From NCBI RefSeq assembly GCF_019343455.1, contig NZ_CP049362.1, positions 2,666,001 through 2,730,000 on the forward strand: a stretch of DNA of 64,000 nucleotides. The letters run 5' to 3'. The notes under the pieces are model-generated. The model saw only the letters and a list, made by a program, of their open reading frames with translations, made no database searches and was not told where the DNA came from. Positions 52,578 through 60,898 of this stretch are shown here, piece after piece. Position 1 is the stretch's first letter. The number at the start of each line of letters is the position of its first letter. Source of the stretch: Alcaligenes ammonioxydans (GTDB lineage: Bacteria > Pseudomonadota > Gammaproteobacteria > Burkholderiales > Burkholderiaceae_B). Both the position numbers and the translations under genes were made by a program.

Positions 52578-52854
52578 GACGATGACCCTGCTCAGGCGTT
52601 AAAGAACCAGAACCCAATAGGTGAAGAGCGTTCCTAGCGCTCACTCACCTGAACTCAATTCTGTTTCGATCGTCATTTATTTGCAATAACAAATTTGCTT
52701 TTACTAGGGTTTGTTTATTGATTTTAGGTATTAACCCTATGAAAAAACGTCGTTTTAAAAGCTATAGACCTATACAATTTATATAAATTTTATTGCGTAT
52801 TATCTTTCTCGATAATTTATTTGCAACAAAACAAGTTATTCTGCAAAGGACAAT
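52578..52854. promoter_or_regulatory. divergent control region of the catabolic island
   Basis: This AT-rich region lies between the flavin reductase operon (minus) and the alpha/beta-barrel gene (plus). It holds ATTTG-N6-CAAAT at 52679-52694, a 12-bp direct repeat ATTTATTTGCAA at 52675 and 52815, and TAGGGTT-N21-AACCCTA at 52705-52739. The block GGTTAATACC (minus) lies at 52727-52736. AAAGGA precedes the plus-strand gene. Confidence 0.6.
52679..52694. promoter_or_regulatory. candidate operator ATTTG-N6-CAAAT, copy 1
   Basis: A perfect inverted repeat with a 6-nt spacer lies 102 bp upstream of the flavin reductase start. The same arms and spacing recur upstream of the monooxygenase (56811-56826), which suggests a shared regulator such as the nearby PaaX-like protein. 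Confidence 0.5.
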
Positions 52855-53160
52855 ATGTACCTGCATATCGTTTTGATGGCGCCCCACGCCCCCATTAAGC
52901 CCGAGCTGGCATCTACACTGGATCACGCTTTTATCCGCATACGGCAAGAGTGCCCAGGGATAGAACGCTTTGAGTGGGTGCCAAATCTGTCACGCAGCTC
53001 CGCACGCTACAGCCATGCTCTGCTATCGGTATTCCGCTCCCAGGAAGCGCTGGACGCTTATAGAGAAAGCGACGCTCATCAGGCCATGCTGGAGGCCATC
53101 ACCCCGCACATTCAGGACATTGTGGTGCTCGATAGCGTGCTGGAGGAAAGCTTGTCCTAA
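52855..53160 (+). CDS. dimeric alpha/beta-barrel (Dabb) domain protein
   Basis: This 101-residue member of the stress-responsive A/B barrel family opens with MYLHIVLMAP and contains FEWVPNLSRSS, YSHALLSVFRSQEALDAYRE and SDAHQAMLEAITPHIQDIVV, the typical beta-alpha-beta pattern. Some relatives are small catalysts or binding proteins in catabolic pathways; the role here is unknown. ATG 52855 has AAAGGA eight bases upstream. It is the first of two plus-strand genes, with PaaX 148 bp downstream. Confidence 0.82.
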   Translation: MYLHIVLMAPHAPIKPELASTLDHAFIRIRQECPGIERFEWVPNLSRSSARYSHALLSVFRSQEALDAYRESDAHQAMLEAITPHIQDIVVLDSVLEESLS

Positions 53161-53308
53161 AACGCCTGAGCGCCCGCTCAGGTACATAGCCCCCCTGCAA
53201 GTCCCAATCCGACAACGCTAGCGCCGCTGGGGTACGCACGGTAAAATGGCTCGCTGCAAACCTACTATCAAAAATGGGTAGCCATCCGCCCCACCACCGG
53301 AAAACAGA

Positions 53309-54205
53309 ATGAAAGCAAGCATCGCGATTGATGAGTTCATCGCCAGCCGCGACCATGGCGAACACGAACAACTTGCCCCGCATCATTACATTCTGACGCT
53401 TTATGGTTTGTTCGCCCGCCCCGCCGGCATCACCATCCCCGTGGCCAGCGTCGTTCAGTTGCTGTCCGATCTGGGCGCAGAGCCCTCCAGCGTGCGCTCT
53501 GCCATCTCACGACTCAAGAAAAAAGGCGTGCTGATCAGCCAGCCGGCCGCCTCAGGAAAAGGCTATGCCTTGGCCGCCGAGCTTGAGCCTCACATGCAAG
53601 CGGGCGACGAACGGATTTTCTCCTCGCCCTCCATGAATATCCGAGACCCTTGGCTCCTGGTCTCTTTCTCCGTTCCCGAAAGTGAGCGTCAGAATCGCCA
53701 CAAGATTCGAACGGGCCTGTCACGGATGGGGTTCGGCACGGTAAATGCTGGCTTGTATATAGGCCCGGCTCGCTTGCAGGCCGAAGCCGTGGAGTACATC
53801 CGCGAGCACCAACTGTGGCCTTATATTGAGCTGTTCACCTGTGAGCCTAGCGGCCTGAGCGATATTCAGGAAAAAATCTCCCGCTGGTGGAATTGGGACA
53901 AGCTGGCTAATGAGTACCAGTCTTTTTTGAACGCGTATCAGGACGAGGTTGAAGTCTGGCAAACCGCTTTGCGCCAAGGCACGGGCGACCCTCTGGAAGC
54001 CTTCCGCCTCTATATGCCCATGGTGACCCGTTGGCGCCGACTGCCCTTTCTGGACCCCGGCCTGGCACCCGAGCTGTTGCCAGACAACTGGGTAGGCAAT
54101 TCGGCCCGCAAACTGTTTGGTGACTTGCATCGACTGCTGAGCCCCTTGAGCTCGCAACACGTGCAGCAGGCCATTCCAAACTGGAAGGCCCGCGGGACGG
54201 ACTAA
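53309..54205 (+). CDS. PaaX-family transcriptional regulator
   Basis: This 298-residue regulator resembles PaaX, the repressor that senses phenylacetyl-CoA. Residues 25-75 (HHYILTLYGLFARPAG through SSVRSAISRLKKKGVL) form the winged helix-turn-helix. The middle part, WLLVSFSVPESERQNRHKIR with LSRMGFGTVNAGLYIGP, is the PaaX central domain, and a C-terminal domain follows. It lies between the two catabolic operons, so it probably controls them. The ligand may be an acyl-CoA or an aromatic acid. It converges with the carboxylesterase gene, 14 bp apart, with no terminator seen. Confidence 0.87.
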   Translation: MKASIAIDEFIASRDHGEHEQLAPHHYILTLYGLFARPAGITIPVASVVQLLSDLGAEPSSVRSAISRLKKKGVLISQPAASGKGYALAAELEPHMQAGDERIFSSPSMNIRDPWLLVSFSVPESERQNRHKIRTGLSRMGFGTVNAGLYIGPARLQAEAVEYIREHQLWPYIELFTCEPSGLSDIQEKISRWWNWDKLANEYQSFLNAYQDEVEVWQTALRQGTGDPLEAFRLYMPMVTRWRRLPFLDPGLAPELLPDNWVGNSARKLFGDLHRLLSPLSSQHVQQAIPNWKARGTD

Positions 54206-54219
54206 GTCCACTCCTTTCG

Positions 54220-55554
54220 TTACGCCCCTGCAAAACGAGCGATGTCACCCATCAAGTCCTGGGCGACACGCTCAAACCGCTCCAGCGTCACCCCCTGCAT
54301 CATGGGTGCATCCTGCCAGGCCTGGAAGTTGCCAAACTGGAACGGCAAATCAAAACAATGCCCACTGAACACAGCCTCCAGCGGGCTTTGTTCCGTGAAG
54401 TCACTCCAAATCACAGAATGCCCCGCTGCCTTCAAACTGGCCGCATAGTGCGTGGGAAAACGCTGAAATTGCAACCATGACGAGGCTGCAACAACTTGCC
54501 GATACGGCGTCAGGCCCGACCCCGCTCCCTGATACATTCCATTTCGTAACAGAATGGCGGGCAAATCCCCCACAGGCCATTCACCCAACGCCTGATCAAC
54601 CTGCTCTTGCGTCGCCTGCCGATGAAAAGGCACGTCAAAAAAGAACACCGAGGACTCTTGGGCAGTACAGCGCAGATACACCGCCTGTGCATGGCAGGCG
54701 TGCGCCGCCCAGTCAGGATTCCATAAATCCGGTGGCATCCCGGCACTGATCACAGGCAAGAATGCTGACGGAGCATGAGCCAAACGTGGTGGTTCTTTGT
54801 CCAAAGCCATCATGCCGTGCTGCATCACGATATCCACATCCGCGGTCAGCCACTGATCGCCCAGGCTTTGTCGCACGCGTTCCGTGGTTTTTCTTTGCTG
54901 CTCGGGCGACCATGGCGTGCGCGTTCCCATGCTGAGCAAGGCCACACGATCAATCCAGCCTCGTGTGGACTCCAGCACGCTAAGCAAATGCGCGTACCAG
55001 CCACCCGCCGACTGCCCCATCAAGGTGATCCTGTCCGGATCGCCACCAAAGGCGTGGATGCGATCCTTCACCCATTGGAGCGCCAAGCGCAAATCGGCTG
55101 CCGGCAAGGGCAAGTCGTCCGCTTGTGCATCACCCAAGTGCCCCAAGGCACCGAGGCGATAATTCACATTGACCACCACCATGCCCTGCGCTGCCAGACG
55201 GGTGCCGTCATACCAGTCCAAAGAAGCGCCGCCACTCATCCAGGCACCGCCGTGGATAAAGAACAGCACGGGCAGACCTTGCGCTTGGGCAGGTGCCCAC
55301 ACATTCAGAAAATATGCGTCTTCAGATTGCGGATTGGCACTGCCTGCGCCCATGACCGCAGCAAGACGGCTAGGGCGCTGCGGAAAGACAGGCACCTGAT
55401 CCAGCGATGTCGCTGCCATCCGCCCGATCGCCGCCTGCGCCGCTTCAAAACGGCGCGTGCCTTGGGCGTAACGCAGGCCATACCAGGCCTGCACTTTCAC
55501 GCCATCGGCACGACAACGACGCGAGGGGGCATGGATCCGCAATGTCGCCGTCAT
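54220..55554 (-). CDS. type-B carboxylesterase
   Basis: This 444-residue alpha/beta hydrolase is of the carboxylesterase type B family. SEDAYFLNVWAP is the family signature, HGGAW (101-105) the oxyanion hole, and GQSAGG gives the nucleophile Ser182. His399 in SGHCFDLPFQF is the likely catalytic base, and the acid may be the Glu in CTAQESSVFF. No signal peptide is seen, so it is cytoplasmic. It starts 3 bp after the monooxygenase stop, so they form an operon. It may release an alcohol, phenol or acid from an ester or carbamate substrate of the pathway. Confidence 0.87.
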   Translation of the reverse strand: MTATLRIHAPSRRCRADGVKVQAWYGLRYAQGTRRFEAAQAAIGRMAATSLDQVPVFPQRPSRLAAVMGAGSANPQSEDAYFLNVWAPAQAQGLPVLFFIHGGAWMSGGASLDWYDGTRLAAQGMVVVNVNYRLGALGHLGDAQADDLPLPAADLRLALQWVKDRIHAFGGDPDRITLMGQSAGGWYAHLLSVLESTRGWIDRVALLSMGTRTPWSPEQQRKTTERVRQSLGDQWLTADVDIVMQHGMMALDKEPPRLAHAPSAFLPVISAGMPPDLWNPDWAAHACHAQAVYLRCTAQESSVFFFDVPFHRQATQEQVDQALGEWPVGDLPAILLRNGMYQGAGSGLTPYRQVVAASSWLQFQRFPTHYAASLKAAGHSVIWSDFTEQSPLEAVFSGHCFDLPFQFGNFQAWQDAPMMQGVTLERFERVAQDLMGDIARFAGA

Positions 55555-55557
55555 GGC

Positions 55558-56793
55558 TTAAAGCTTGTTGGAAATATAAGGCGTACCGGTCATGCCGTTG
55601 CCGTGAAGCTCGTAGCCCATCGGTGCCGTAATCGAAGCATGGCGAGTGCCTGTATTGATATCGCGCCACATGCGGCCCAGCAGACTGTTTTCCGCAAAGG
55701 AGGCAGTGCCATGCAACCAGCACAGATTATTCACCGCATCCACCAGTTCATGCCCAGCATGACCGATCCCGGCGCGGTGGCGGGCACGCAGCGCCAAGGG
55801 CATGGGCACTATGCCAGAAGCAGCCGCATCAATCTGCGCTGCAGCGCGCTCCAACAATAAACGCGCGCTATCAATCTGAATACTGGCTGCCCCCAGGTTC
55901 TGAACGAACGCCCCTGAGTCCGACTGTTTCGTGTAATGGGTGTAGGTAATGCCACGCTTGCCACTGACGCCGCTGGTGAAATCCATCGCGGCCTGAGCCG
56001 CACCTAACGATGGCGCTTGAATGCAGGTCGACATGGTCAAATGCGGGGTCAAACGACGGCCAAATGTGGCCAGAGGGTCTTGCTCCTGTACATCCCCCAT
56101 CAATTGCTGAAAGGTAATCAGTCGCTCTTTAGGCACCCACAGGTTTTCAGCCACCATCGTGTTGGAGCCCGAACCGCGCATACCGATGGTGTACCAGGTA
56201 TCCTGAATTTCAAACTCATCACGACGCATTAACACAAAGCCCACGGTGGGCTCGGCCTGCTCGCTTTCTTTAATGAACAAAATCCCAAGCGCCCAGTCCG
56301 AGTGATTGCTGTTCGAGGCGAAGGGCCACTTGCCTGTGATACGCCAGCCTTCGCCGTCGGGCCTTGCTGTGCCTTGGGGCTGGGCAAAGATAGACGCAGC
56401 GCGGATGGGGCCATCCGCAAACACTTCATCCAGCATGGCATCGCTGAAACGATTGGCAAGCATCACCGAACCATTTGAAATCACCACACACCAGGCGGCC
56501 GCCGGATCGTAATAGCCCACCGCGCTGGCGCACTGTAACAGCATCTCGGCCCCACCCTCGTAACCACCGTAACGCTTCAAGGCTGAAATACGCCAGGCTC
56601 CGGTGGACTCCAAAGCTTGAACCGTCTCGTCTGACAACACGCGATTACGGTCAGCCTGAGGGGCCAACTCGCGTAGCAGCGGGCCGATGTCGTGGATACG
56701 TTCCAGAATCTCCTCTGTCTCCTGACGGGACGGGGCCTGCGTGACGATCGTCCGCTCACGCTCGACAAGCAATGGTGCTCCTGTGATAGCCAT
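55558..56793 (-). CDS. flavin-dependent monooxygenase, acyl-CoA dehydrogenase fold (group D)
   Basis: This 411-residue oxygenase uses reduced flavin from a separate reductase to hydroxylate an aromatic compound, like HsaA or the C2 component of 4-hydroxyphenylacetate hydroxylase. WRITGKWPFASNSNHSDWAL and WYTIGMRGSGSNTMVAENLW are typical. RDINTGTRHA at 377-386 lies near the active site, and ELHGNGMTGTP ends the protein. The acyl-CoA dehydrogenase catalytic Glu is not evident, which favours an oxygenase. ATG 56793 has AAGGAG seven bases upstream. The flavin reductase at 52080-52577 is the likely partner. Confidence 0.83.
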   Translation of the reverse strand: MAITGAPLLVERERTIVTQAPSRQETEEILERIHDIGPLLRELAPQADRNRVLSDETVQALESTGAWRISALKRYGGYEGGAEMLLQCASAVGYYDPAAAWCVVISNGSVMLANRFSDAMLDEVFADGPIRAASIFAQPQGTARPDGEGWRITGKWPFASNSNHSDWALGILFIKESEQAEPTVGFVLMRRDEFEIQDTWYTIGMRGSGSNTMVAENLWVPKERLITFQQLMGDVQEQDPLATFGRRLTPHLTMSTCIQAPSLGAAQAAMDFTSGVSGKRGITYTHYTKQSDSGAFVQNLGAASIQIDSARLLLERAAAQIDAAASGIVPMPLALRARHRAGIGHAGHELVDAVNNLCWLHGTASFAENSLLGRMWRDINTGTRHASITAPMGYELHGNGMTGTPYISNKL

Positions 56794-57030
56794 AACCGCT
56801 CCTTAGAATTATTTGATATTTCAAATTTATAGCCATCGTTAAATAATCGCAATATTAATAACCAGAAAAACATACAAAACCCCTTGTTTTATTGGGTTTA
56901 TAGGGGTATTTACCTAGTAAAAATTACAAATCATCCGCCGTTTCAATTGCATAAAACTAACGATCAAAAATATTTTGAGCACAAAAGCAGAAATAAAAAA
57001 GGCGCAGAACAGCCTGCCAAAGCATGGGGC
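56794..57030 (-). promoter_or_regulatory. control region of the monooxygenase-esterase operon
   Basis: This AT-rich 240 bp contains ATTTG-N6-CAAAT at 56811-56826, ACCCC-N19-GGGGT at 56879-56907 and GGTAAATACC (minus) at 56905-56914. The GGT block and the AATAAA-rich sequence next to it resemble the control region at 52705-52739 in the same orientation. Confidence 0.55.
56811..56826. promoter_or_regulatory. candidate operator ATTTG-N6-CAAAT, copy 2
   Basis: A perfect inverted repeat has the same arms and spacing as copy 1 and lies 18 bp upstream of the monooxygenase start codon. Binding there could block transcription or translation initiation. Confidence 0.5.
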
Positions 57031-57064
57031 GAAAAAAAACCGCCGACCCGAAGGTCGGCGGTTT
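57031..57064 (-). terminator. terminator of icd with UUCG loop
   Basis: An 11-bp GC stem (AACCGCCGACC / GGTCGGCGGTT) is closed by TTCG and followed by eight T on the minus strand. Confidence 0.93.
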
Positions 57065-57099
57065 GTCATGTAGAAAACTGGCTTAAAAGCCTGTTTTCA

Positions 57100-58356
57100 T
57101 TACATGTTTTCGATCATCACGTCACCGAAGCCGGAGCAGGACACTTGGGTCGCACCTTCCATCAGACGGGCAAAGTCATACGTAACTTTGCGCGAGGTGA
57201 TGGATTTTTCCATGCTGGAGATGATCAGATCAGCAGCTTCTGTCCAACCCATGTGACGCAGCATCATTTCAGCAGACAGGATCAGCGAACCTGGGTTCAC
57301 GTAGTCTTTGCCAGCGTACTTGGGAGCCGTACCGTGGGTAGCTTCGAACATGGCTACGGAGTCGGACAGGTTGGCGCCAGGAGCGATACCAATACCACCC
57401 ACTTGTGCAGCCAACGCGTCGGAGATGTAGTCGCCGTTCAGGTTCAGTGTGGCGATAACGTCGTACTCGGCAGGGCGCAGCAGAATCTGTTGCAAGAAGG
57501 CGTCAGCAATCGAATCCTTGACGATGATCTCACGACCGGTCTTGGGATTCTTGAATTTGCACCATGGGCCGCCGTCGATCAGCTCGGCGCCGAATTCTTT
57601 TTGAGCCAGTTCGTAAGCCCAATCACGGAAGCCACCTTCGGTGAACTTCATGATGTTGCCCTTGTGAACGATCGTCACGGAAGAGCGATCATTGTCGATG
57701 GCGTACTGGATGGCCTTGCGCACCAGGCGCTCGGTACCTTCGCGGGACACGGGCTTGACACCAATGCCGGAGGTATTGGGGAAGCGAATCTTGTTCACGC
57801 CCAGGGTGTTTTGCAGGAAGTCGATCAGCTTCTTGGCGTTTTCGGACTCGGCAGCAAACTCGATACCAGCGTAAATGTCTTCGGAGTTTTCGCGGAAAAT
57901 GACCATTTCGGTCTTTTCTGGCTCACGCACAGGCGAAGGAACGCCCTTGAAGTAGCGCACAGGGCGCAGGCAGACGTACAGGTCCAGTTGTTGACGCAGG
58001 GCCACGTTCAAGGAACGGATGCCACCGCCAACGGGAGTGGTCAGAGGGCCTTTGATGGAAACAACGTAGTCTTTAACGGCATCCAGGGTTTCTTCTGGCA
58101 GCCACACGTCGGAACCGTATACCTTGGTGGATTTCTCGCCGGCGTACACTTCCATCCATTCGATCTTGCGCTTGCCACCGTAAGCTTTGGCAACGGCAGC
58201 ATCGACCACTTTGATCATGACTGGCGAAATATCCACACCCGTACCATCACCCTCGATGTAAGGAATAATGGGTTGATCGGGAACATTCAGGGAAAAATCC
58301 GCGTTAACTGTAATTTTCTGCCCCGACGCGGGGATCTTGATATGCTGATAGGACAT
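57100..58356 (-). CDS. icd: isocitrate dehydrogenase (NADP-dependent)
   Basis: Icd oxidatively decarboxylates isocitrate to 2-oxoglutarate in the TCA cycle. The 418-residue protein matches the Escherichia coli type. [17 protein letters not shown] opens the domain, [12 protein letters not shown] carries Ser115 at the position phosphorylated by AceK in enterobacteria, and [16 protein letters not shown] follows. [20 protein letters not shown] holds the metal Asp residues. It is monocistronic, with a strong terminator. Confidence 0.97.
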   Translation of the reverse strand: MSYQHIKIPASGQKITVNADFSLNVPDQPIIPYIEGDGTGVDISPVMIKVVDAAVAKAYGGKRKIEWMEVYAGEKSTKVYGSDVWLPEETLDAVKDYVVSIKGPLTTPVGGGIRSLNVALRQQLDLYVCLRPVRYFKGVPSPVREPEKTEMVIFRENSEDIYAGIEFAAESENAKKLIDFLQNTLGVNKIRFPNTSGIGVKPVSREGTERLVRKAIQYAIDNDRSSVTIVHKGNIMKFTEGGFRDWAYELAQKEFGAELIDGGPWCKFKNPKTGREIIVKDSIADAFLQQILLRPAEYDVIATLNLNGDYISDALAAQVGGIGIAPGANLSDSVAMFEATHGTAPKYAGKDYVNPGSLILSAEMMLRHMGWTEAADLIISSMEKSITSRKVTYDFARLMEGATQVSCSGFGDVMIENM

Positions 58357-58622
58357 GGATGCTCCAGTTGTGCTCCAATATTAGGGATAGCTGAACACGG
58401 AACGCTTTCGCGTTTCCGAAGTCTTATATAAGAGTTTAACTTAATTCGCGCGTATTCAGGCACCTGTAAACTCAAAGCTTGCCAAAAATGCTTGCATTCT
58501 TGACAACTTATCTATTCTACACGGCCCCGTTTGCCGCTTGTATGGGCCTATCGCCTACACAACTGGACGCCACTGACGCAGCATCCGTACCGATTTCCTG
58601 ACCCTTTTTTCTTGATTCCACC

Positions 58623-59051
58623 ATGTTCAACCCCTCTCGCGAACAGGTTCGCCAATTTTTCATCGAAGCCTGGGATAAGCACCAGAGCGGTCATCTGTTG
58701 ACGGCTCTGGAGACCATGGCGGTGGATCTGGTGCAACAGCACCCCGAATACCACGAAGATTTGCGCAACGCCGATGCCCTCAACCAGGACTACTCGGTCG
58801 AGCAAGGACGCAGCAACCCCTTCTTGCATCTGTCCATGCATCTGGCCATTAATGAGCAGCTATCCATTGATCAGCCACCCGGCATCAAAAACGCCTACCA
58901 GCGCCTATTGGCCACGCACGACCCACATGCCGCAGCCCATATCATCATGGAAGCGCTGGGCGAAGTCATCTGGGAGGCACAACGGCTGGGCACACCGCTG
59001 AACAACGAACGCTACATCGAACTCATCTTGCGCCACAGCACGCGCGATTAA
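58623..59051 (+). CDS. DUF1841 family protein
   Basis: This 142-residue cytoplasmic protein of unknown function begins MFNPSREQVRQFFIEAW and includes HPEYHEDLRNAD, NPFLHLSMHLAINEQLSID and HIIMEALGEVIWEAQR, all typical of DUF1841. Several conserved His, Glu and Asp residues on predicted helices suggest metal binding, which is inference. It is encoded divergently from icd, and the next two genes on the other strand encode cytochromes c. Confidence 0.85.
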   Translation: MFNPSREQVRQFFIEAWDKHQSGHLLTALETMAVDLVQQHPEYHEDLRNADALNQDYSVEQGRSNPFLHLSMHLAINEQLSIDQPPGIKNAYQRLLATHDPHAAAHIIMEALGEVIWEAQRLGTPLNNERYIELILRHSTRD

Positions 59052-59080
59052 CAGCGCCACGCCTCTGCGCCGGGTAATGC

Positions 59081-59449
59081 TTACTTGCGGGTGCTCAAGG
59101 GACCAGGCTGGCGCGAGAGCCAGACTGACACGCTGTCAATGTCGGCCTGACTCATGGTGTTGGCCATGGCGCCCATGACGGCATTTTTGCGAATGTTAGA
59201 GCTGGCCGGCGCCCCCTTTTGTCCACGCTGATAAGCCATCAAGGCCTGACGCAGGTAATCTGCATGCTGACCGGCCAACACAGGGTATTCAGGGTTCAAG
59301 GGGGTTTTCGCGTCCTCTCCGTGACAGGATGCGCAATTGAGTCTCTTCCAGGCTTGCCCACCTGCCGTAACCAGATCGTCGGCCGCCATGGCTTGAGCGC
59401 CCGCACCGGCCATCAATCCCACCAGCACCAGCACGACTGCTTTTTTCAT
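59081..59449 (-). CDS. small cytochrome c (class I, c4-like domain)
   Basis: This 122-residue precursor has a Sec signal peptide (MKKAVVLVLVGLMAGAGAQAMA) and one haem site, CASCH (Cys39, Cys42, His43). The axial Met is probably in NAVMGAMANTMSQADID. EYPVLAGQHADYLRQALMAY is typical of c4/c5-type domains. ATG 59449 has GGGGAGGTGG upstream. It lies 16 bp after a second cytochrome gene, so the two could form a di-haem-like pair in periplasmic electron transfer to a terminal oxidase. Confidence 0.88.
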   Translation of the reverse strand: MKKAVVLVLVGLMAGAGAQAMAADDLVTAGGQAWKRLNCASCHGEDAKTPLNPEYPVLAGQHADYLRQALMAYQRGQKGAPASSNIRKNAVMGAMANTMSQADIDSVSVWLSRQPGPLSTRK

Positions 59450-59465
59450 ATCCACCTCCCCGTCC

Positions 59466-59822
59466 TTAAGGTTTGATGGCCGCGTAGTACGCGGCAATAT
59501 CGGCCATGTCCTGCTCTGACAAACTCTGGGCAATGGCCTGCATGGTGGGGAAGGTTCGGGCACCACTGGCGTACTCTTTAAGCGCTGCTTCGATGTACGC
59601 GGCTCCTTGCCCGGCAATCATGGGGACGTGATAGACCTCGGGAAAGCTGGCCTTGTAACCGGGCAAGCCATGACAGCCTATACACATGGAAATCTTGTCG
59701 CGCGCCGCCTCGGGATCGGCCTTGATCGGCGCGGAATCCTGCGCCTTGGCTGCCAAGGGCAGACAGGCGCTTGAGGCCAGAAGAAAGAAAGAGACATACC
59801 GCTTCATTTGCAACTTCATCAT
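59466..59822 (-). CDS. small cytochrome c
   Basis: This 118-residue precursor has a signal peptide ending near AKA-QDSAP and one haem site, CIGCH (Cys47, Cys50, His51). VPMIAGQGAAYIEAALKEYA and the Met in FPTMQAIAQSLSEQDM fit a c4-like domain. Three in-frame ATGs exist (59822, 59819, 59807); none has a strong ribosome site, and 59822 is kept. It is cotranscribed with the following cytochrome gene. Confidence 0.86.
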   Translation of the reverse strand: MMKLQMKRYVSFFLLASSACLPLAAKAQDSAPIKADPEAARDKISMCIGCHGLPGYKASFPEVYHVPMIAGQGAAYIEAALKEYASGARTFPTMQAIAQSLSEQDMADIAAYYAAIKP

Positions 59823-60039
59823 CGCTATTCGCTTTGTTGTGGAGTTGAAAACGGTCTGGGTCAGGCTCTGCGTCCATTGCAGCAAAAGGTGAAACAACGC
59901 GACACCTGGCTCTGTGATGCTGACCGACGAGTACTGAGTCGATTGTATGATAATTGCCAAGGATGACTGATACTAGTATTTATACCCGAGTTTCTATTCT
60001 TGACAGATCAACATTTTAAGTACAAGTTTGAGCCGCTTT

Positions 60040-60897
60040 ATGACTACTACGACCCGTTTTGAAGGCACCGATCAATACGTTGCCACCGATGATCTGAAGC
60101 TGGCCGTCAACGCCGCGTTGACACTGCAGCGTCCGTTGTTGATCAAAGGTGAACCTGGCACCGGCAAGACGCTGCTGGCCCTGGAAGTGGCCCGCGCCTT
60201 GGGCCGCCCGCTACTGCAGTGGCACATCAAGTCCACCACCAAGGCACATCAAGGCCTGTATGAATACGATGCGGTCTCGCGTCTGCGCGATTCGCAACTG
60301 GGCGATGAAAAAGTCCGCGATATTGGCAACTACATTGTGCAGGGCACACTGTGGCAAGCCTTTGAGTCCGAAGAGCCGGCCGTCGTATTGATCGACGAGA
60401 TCGACAAGGCCGACATCGAGTTCCCCAACGATTTGCTGCAGGAGCTGGATCGCATGGAGTTTCATGTTTACGAAACTCGCCAGACCGTCAAGGCACGCCA
60501 TCGCCCTTTAATCATCATTACGTCCAATAACGAAAAAGATCTGCCCGACGCGTTCCTGCGCCGCTGTTTCTTTCACTACATCCGTTTCCCCGAGCGCGAG
60601 ACCATGGAACAGATTGTGGCCGTGCATTACCCCAATCTGCGCAGCGACATCCTGGCTAGCGCCTTGGATACTTTTTTTGCCTTGCGCGAGGTACCGGGGC
60701 TGAAGAAAAAGCCCTCCACCTCGGAGTTTCTGGATTGGCTGCGTCTGCTGCTGGCCAACGACATTCCTGCCGAGGCCCTGCACGAACTGGACGAAGGTCT
60801 GCCCCCGATGGCCGGTGCCCTGTTGAAAAACGAACAGGATCTGTCCTTGATGCAACGCCTGGCCGCCATGAGCCAACGCAGCCAGCGCAGGAGCTGA
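60040..60897 (+). CDS. MoxR-family AAA+ ATPase
   Basis: This 285-residue MoxR-type ATPase is probably a chaperone that inserts metal or assembles an enzyme with a VWA partner. Walker A GEPGTGKT is at 37-44 and Walker B VVLIDEID at 114-121. FITSNNEKDLPDAFLRRCFF-like sensor sequence (ITSNNEKDLPDAFLRRC) and a lid domain follow. ATG 60040 is preferred over TTG 60028; no strong ribosome site is visible. It heads a three-gene unit with a GNAT enzyme and a VWA protein. Confidence 0.9.
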   Translation: MTTTTRFEGTDQYVATDDLKLAVNAALTLQRPLLIKGEPGTGKTLLALEVARALGRPLLQWHIKSTTKAHQGLYEYDAVSRLRDSQLGDEKVRDIGNYIVQGTLWQAFESEEPAVVLIDEIDKADIEFPNDLLQELDRMEFHVYETRQTVKARHRPLIIITSNNEKDLPDAFLRRCFFHYIRFPERETMEQIVAVHYPNLRSDILASALDTFFALREVPGLKKKPSTSEFLDWLRLLLANDIPAEALHELDEGLPPMAGALLKNEQDLSLMQRLAAMSQRSQRRS

Positions 60898-60898
60898 T

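Noticed and set aside
53165..53182. CCTGAGC-N4-GCTCAGG after the alpha/beta-barrel gene as a terminator
   Set aside because: No T run follows, and PaaX lies downstream on the same strand. It is probably a small hairpin without termination.
55558..56793. Annotation as an acyl-CoA dehydrogenase
   Set aside because: The neighbouring flavin reductase and ring-cleavage gene, the GMRGSGSN segment and the lack of an evident catalytic Glu favour a flavin monooxygenase.
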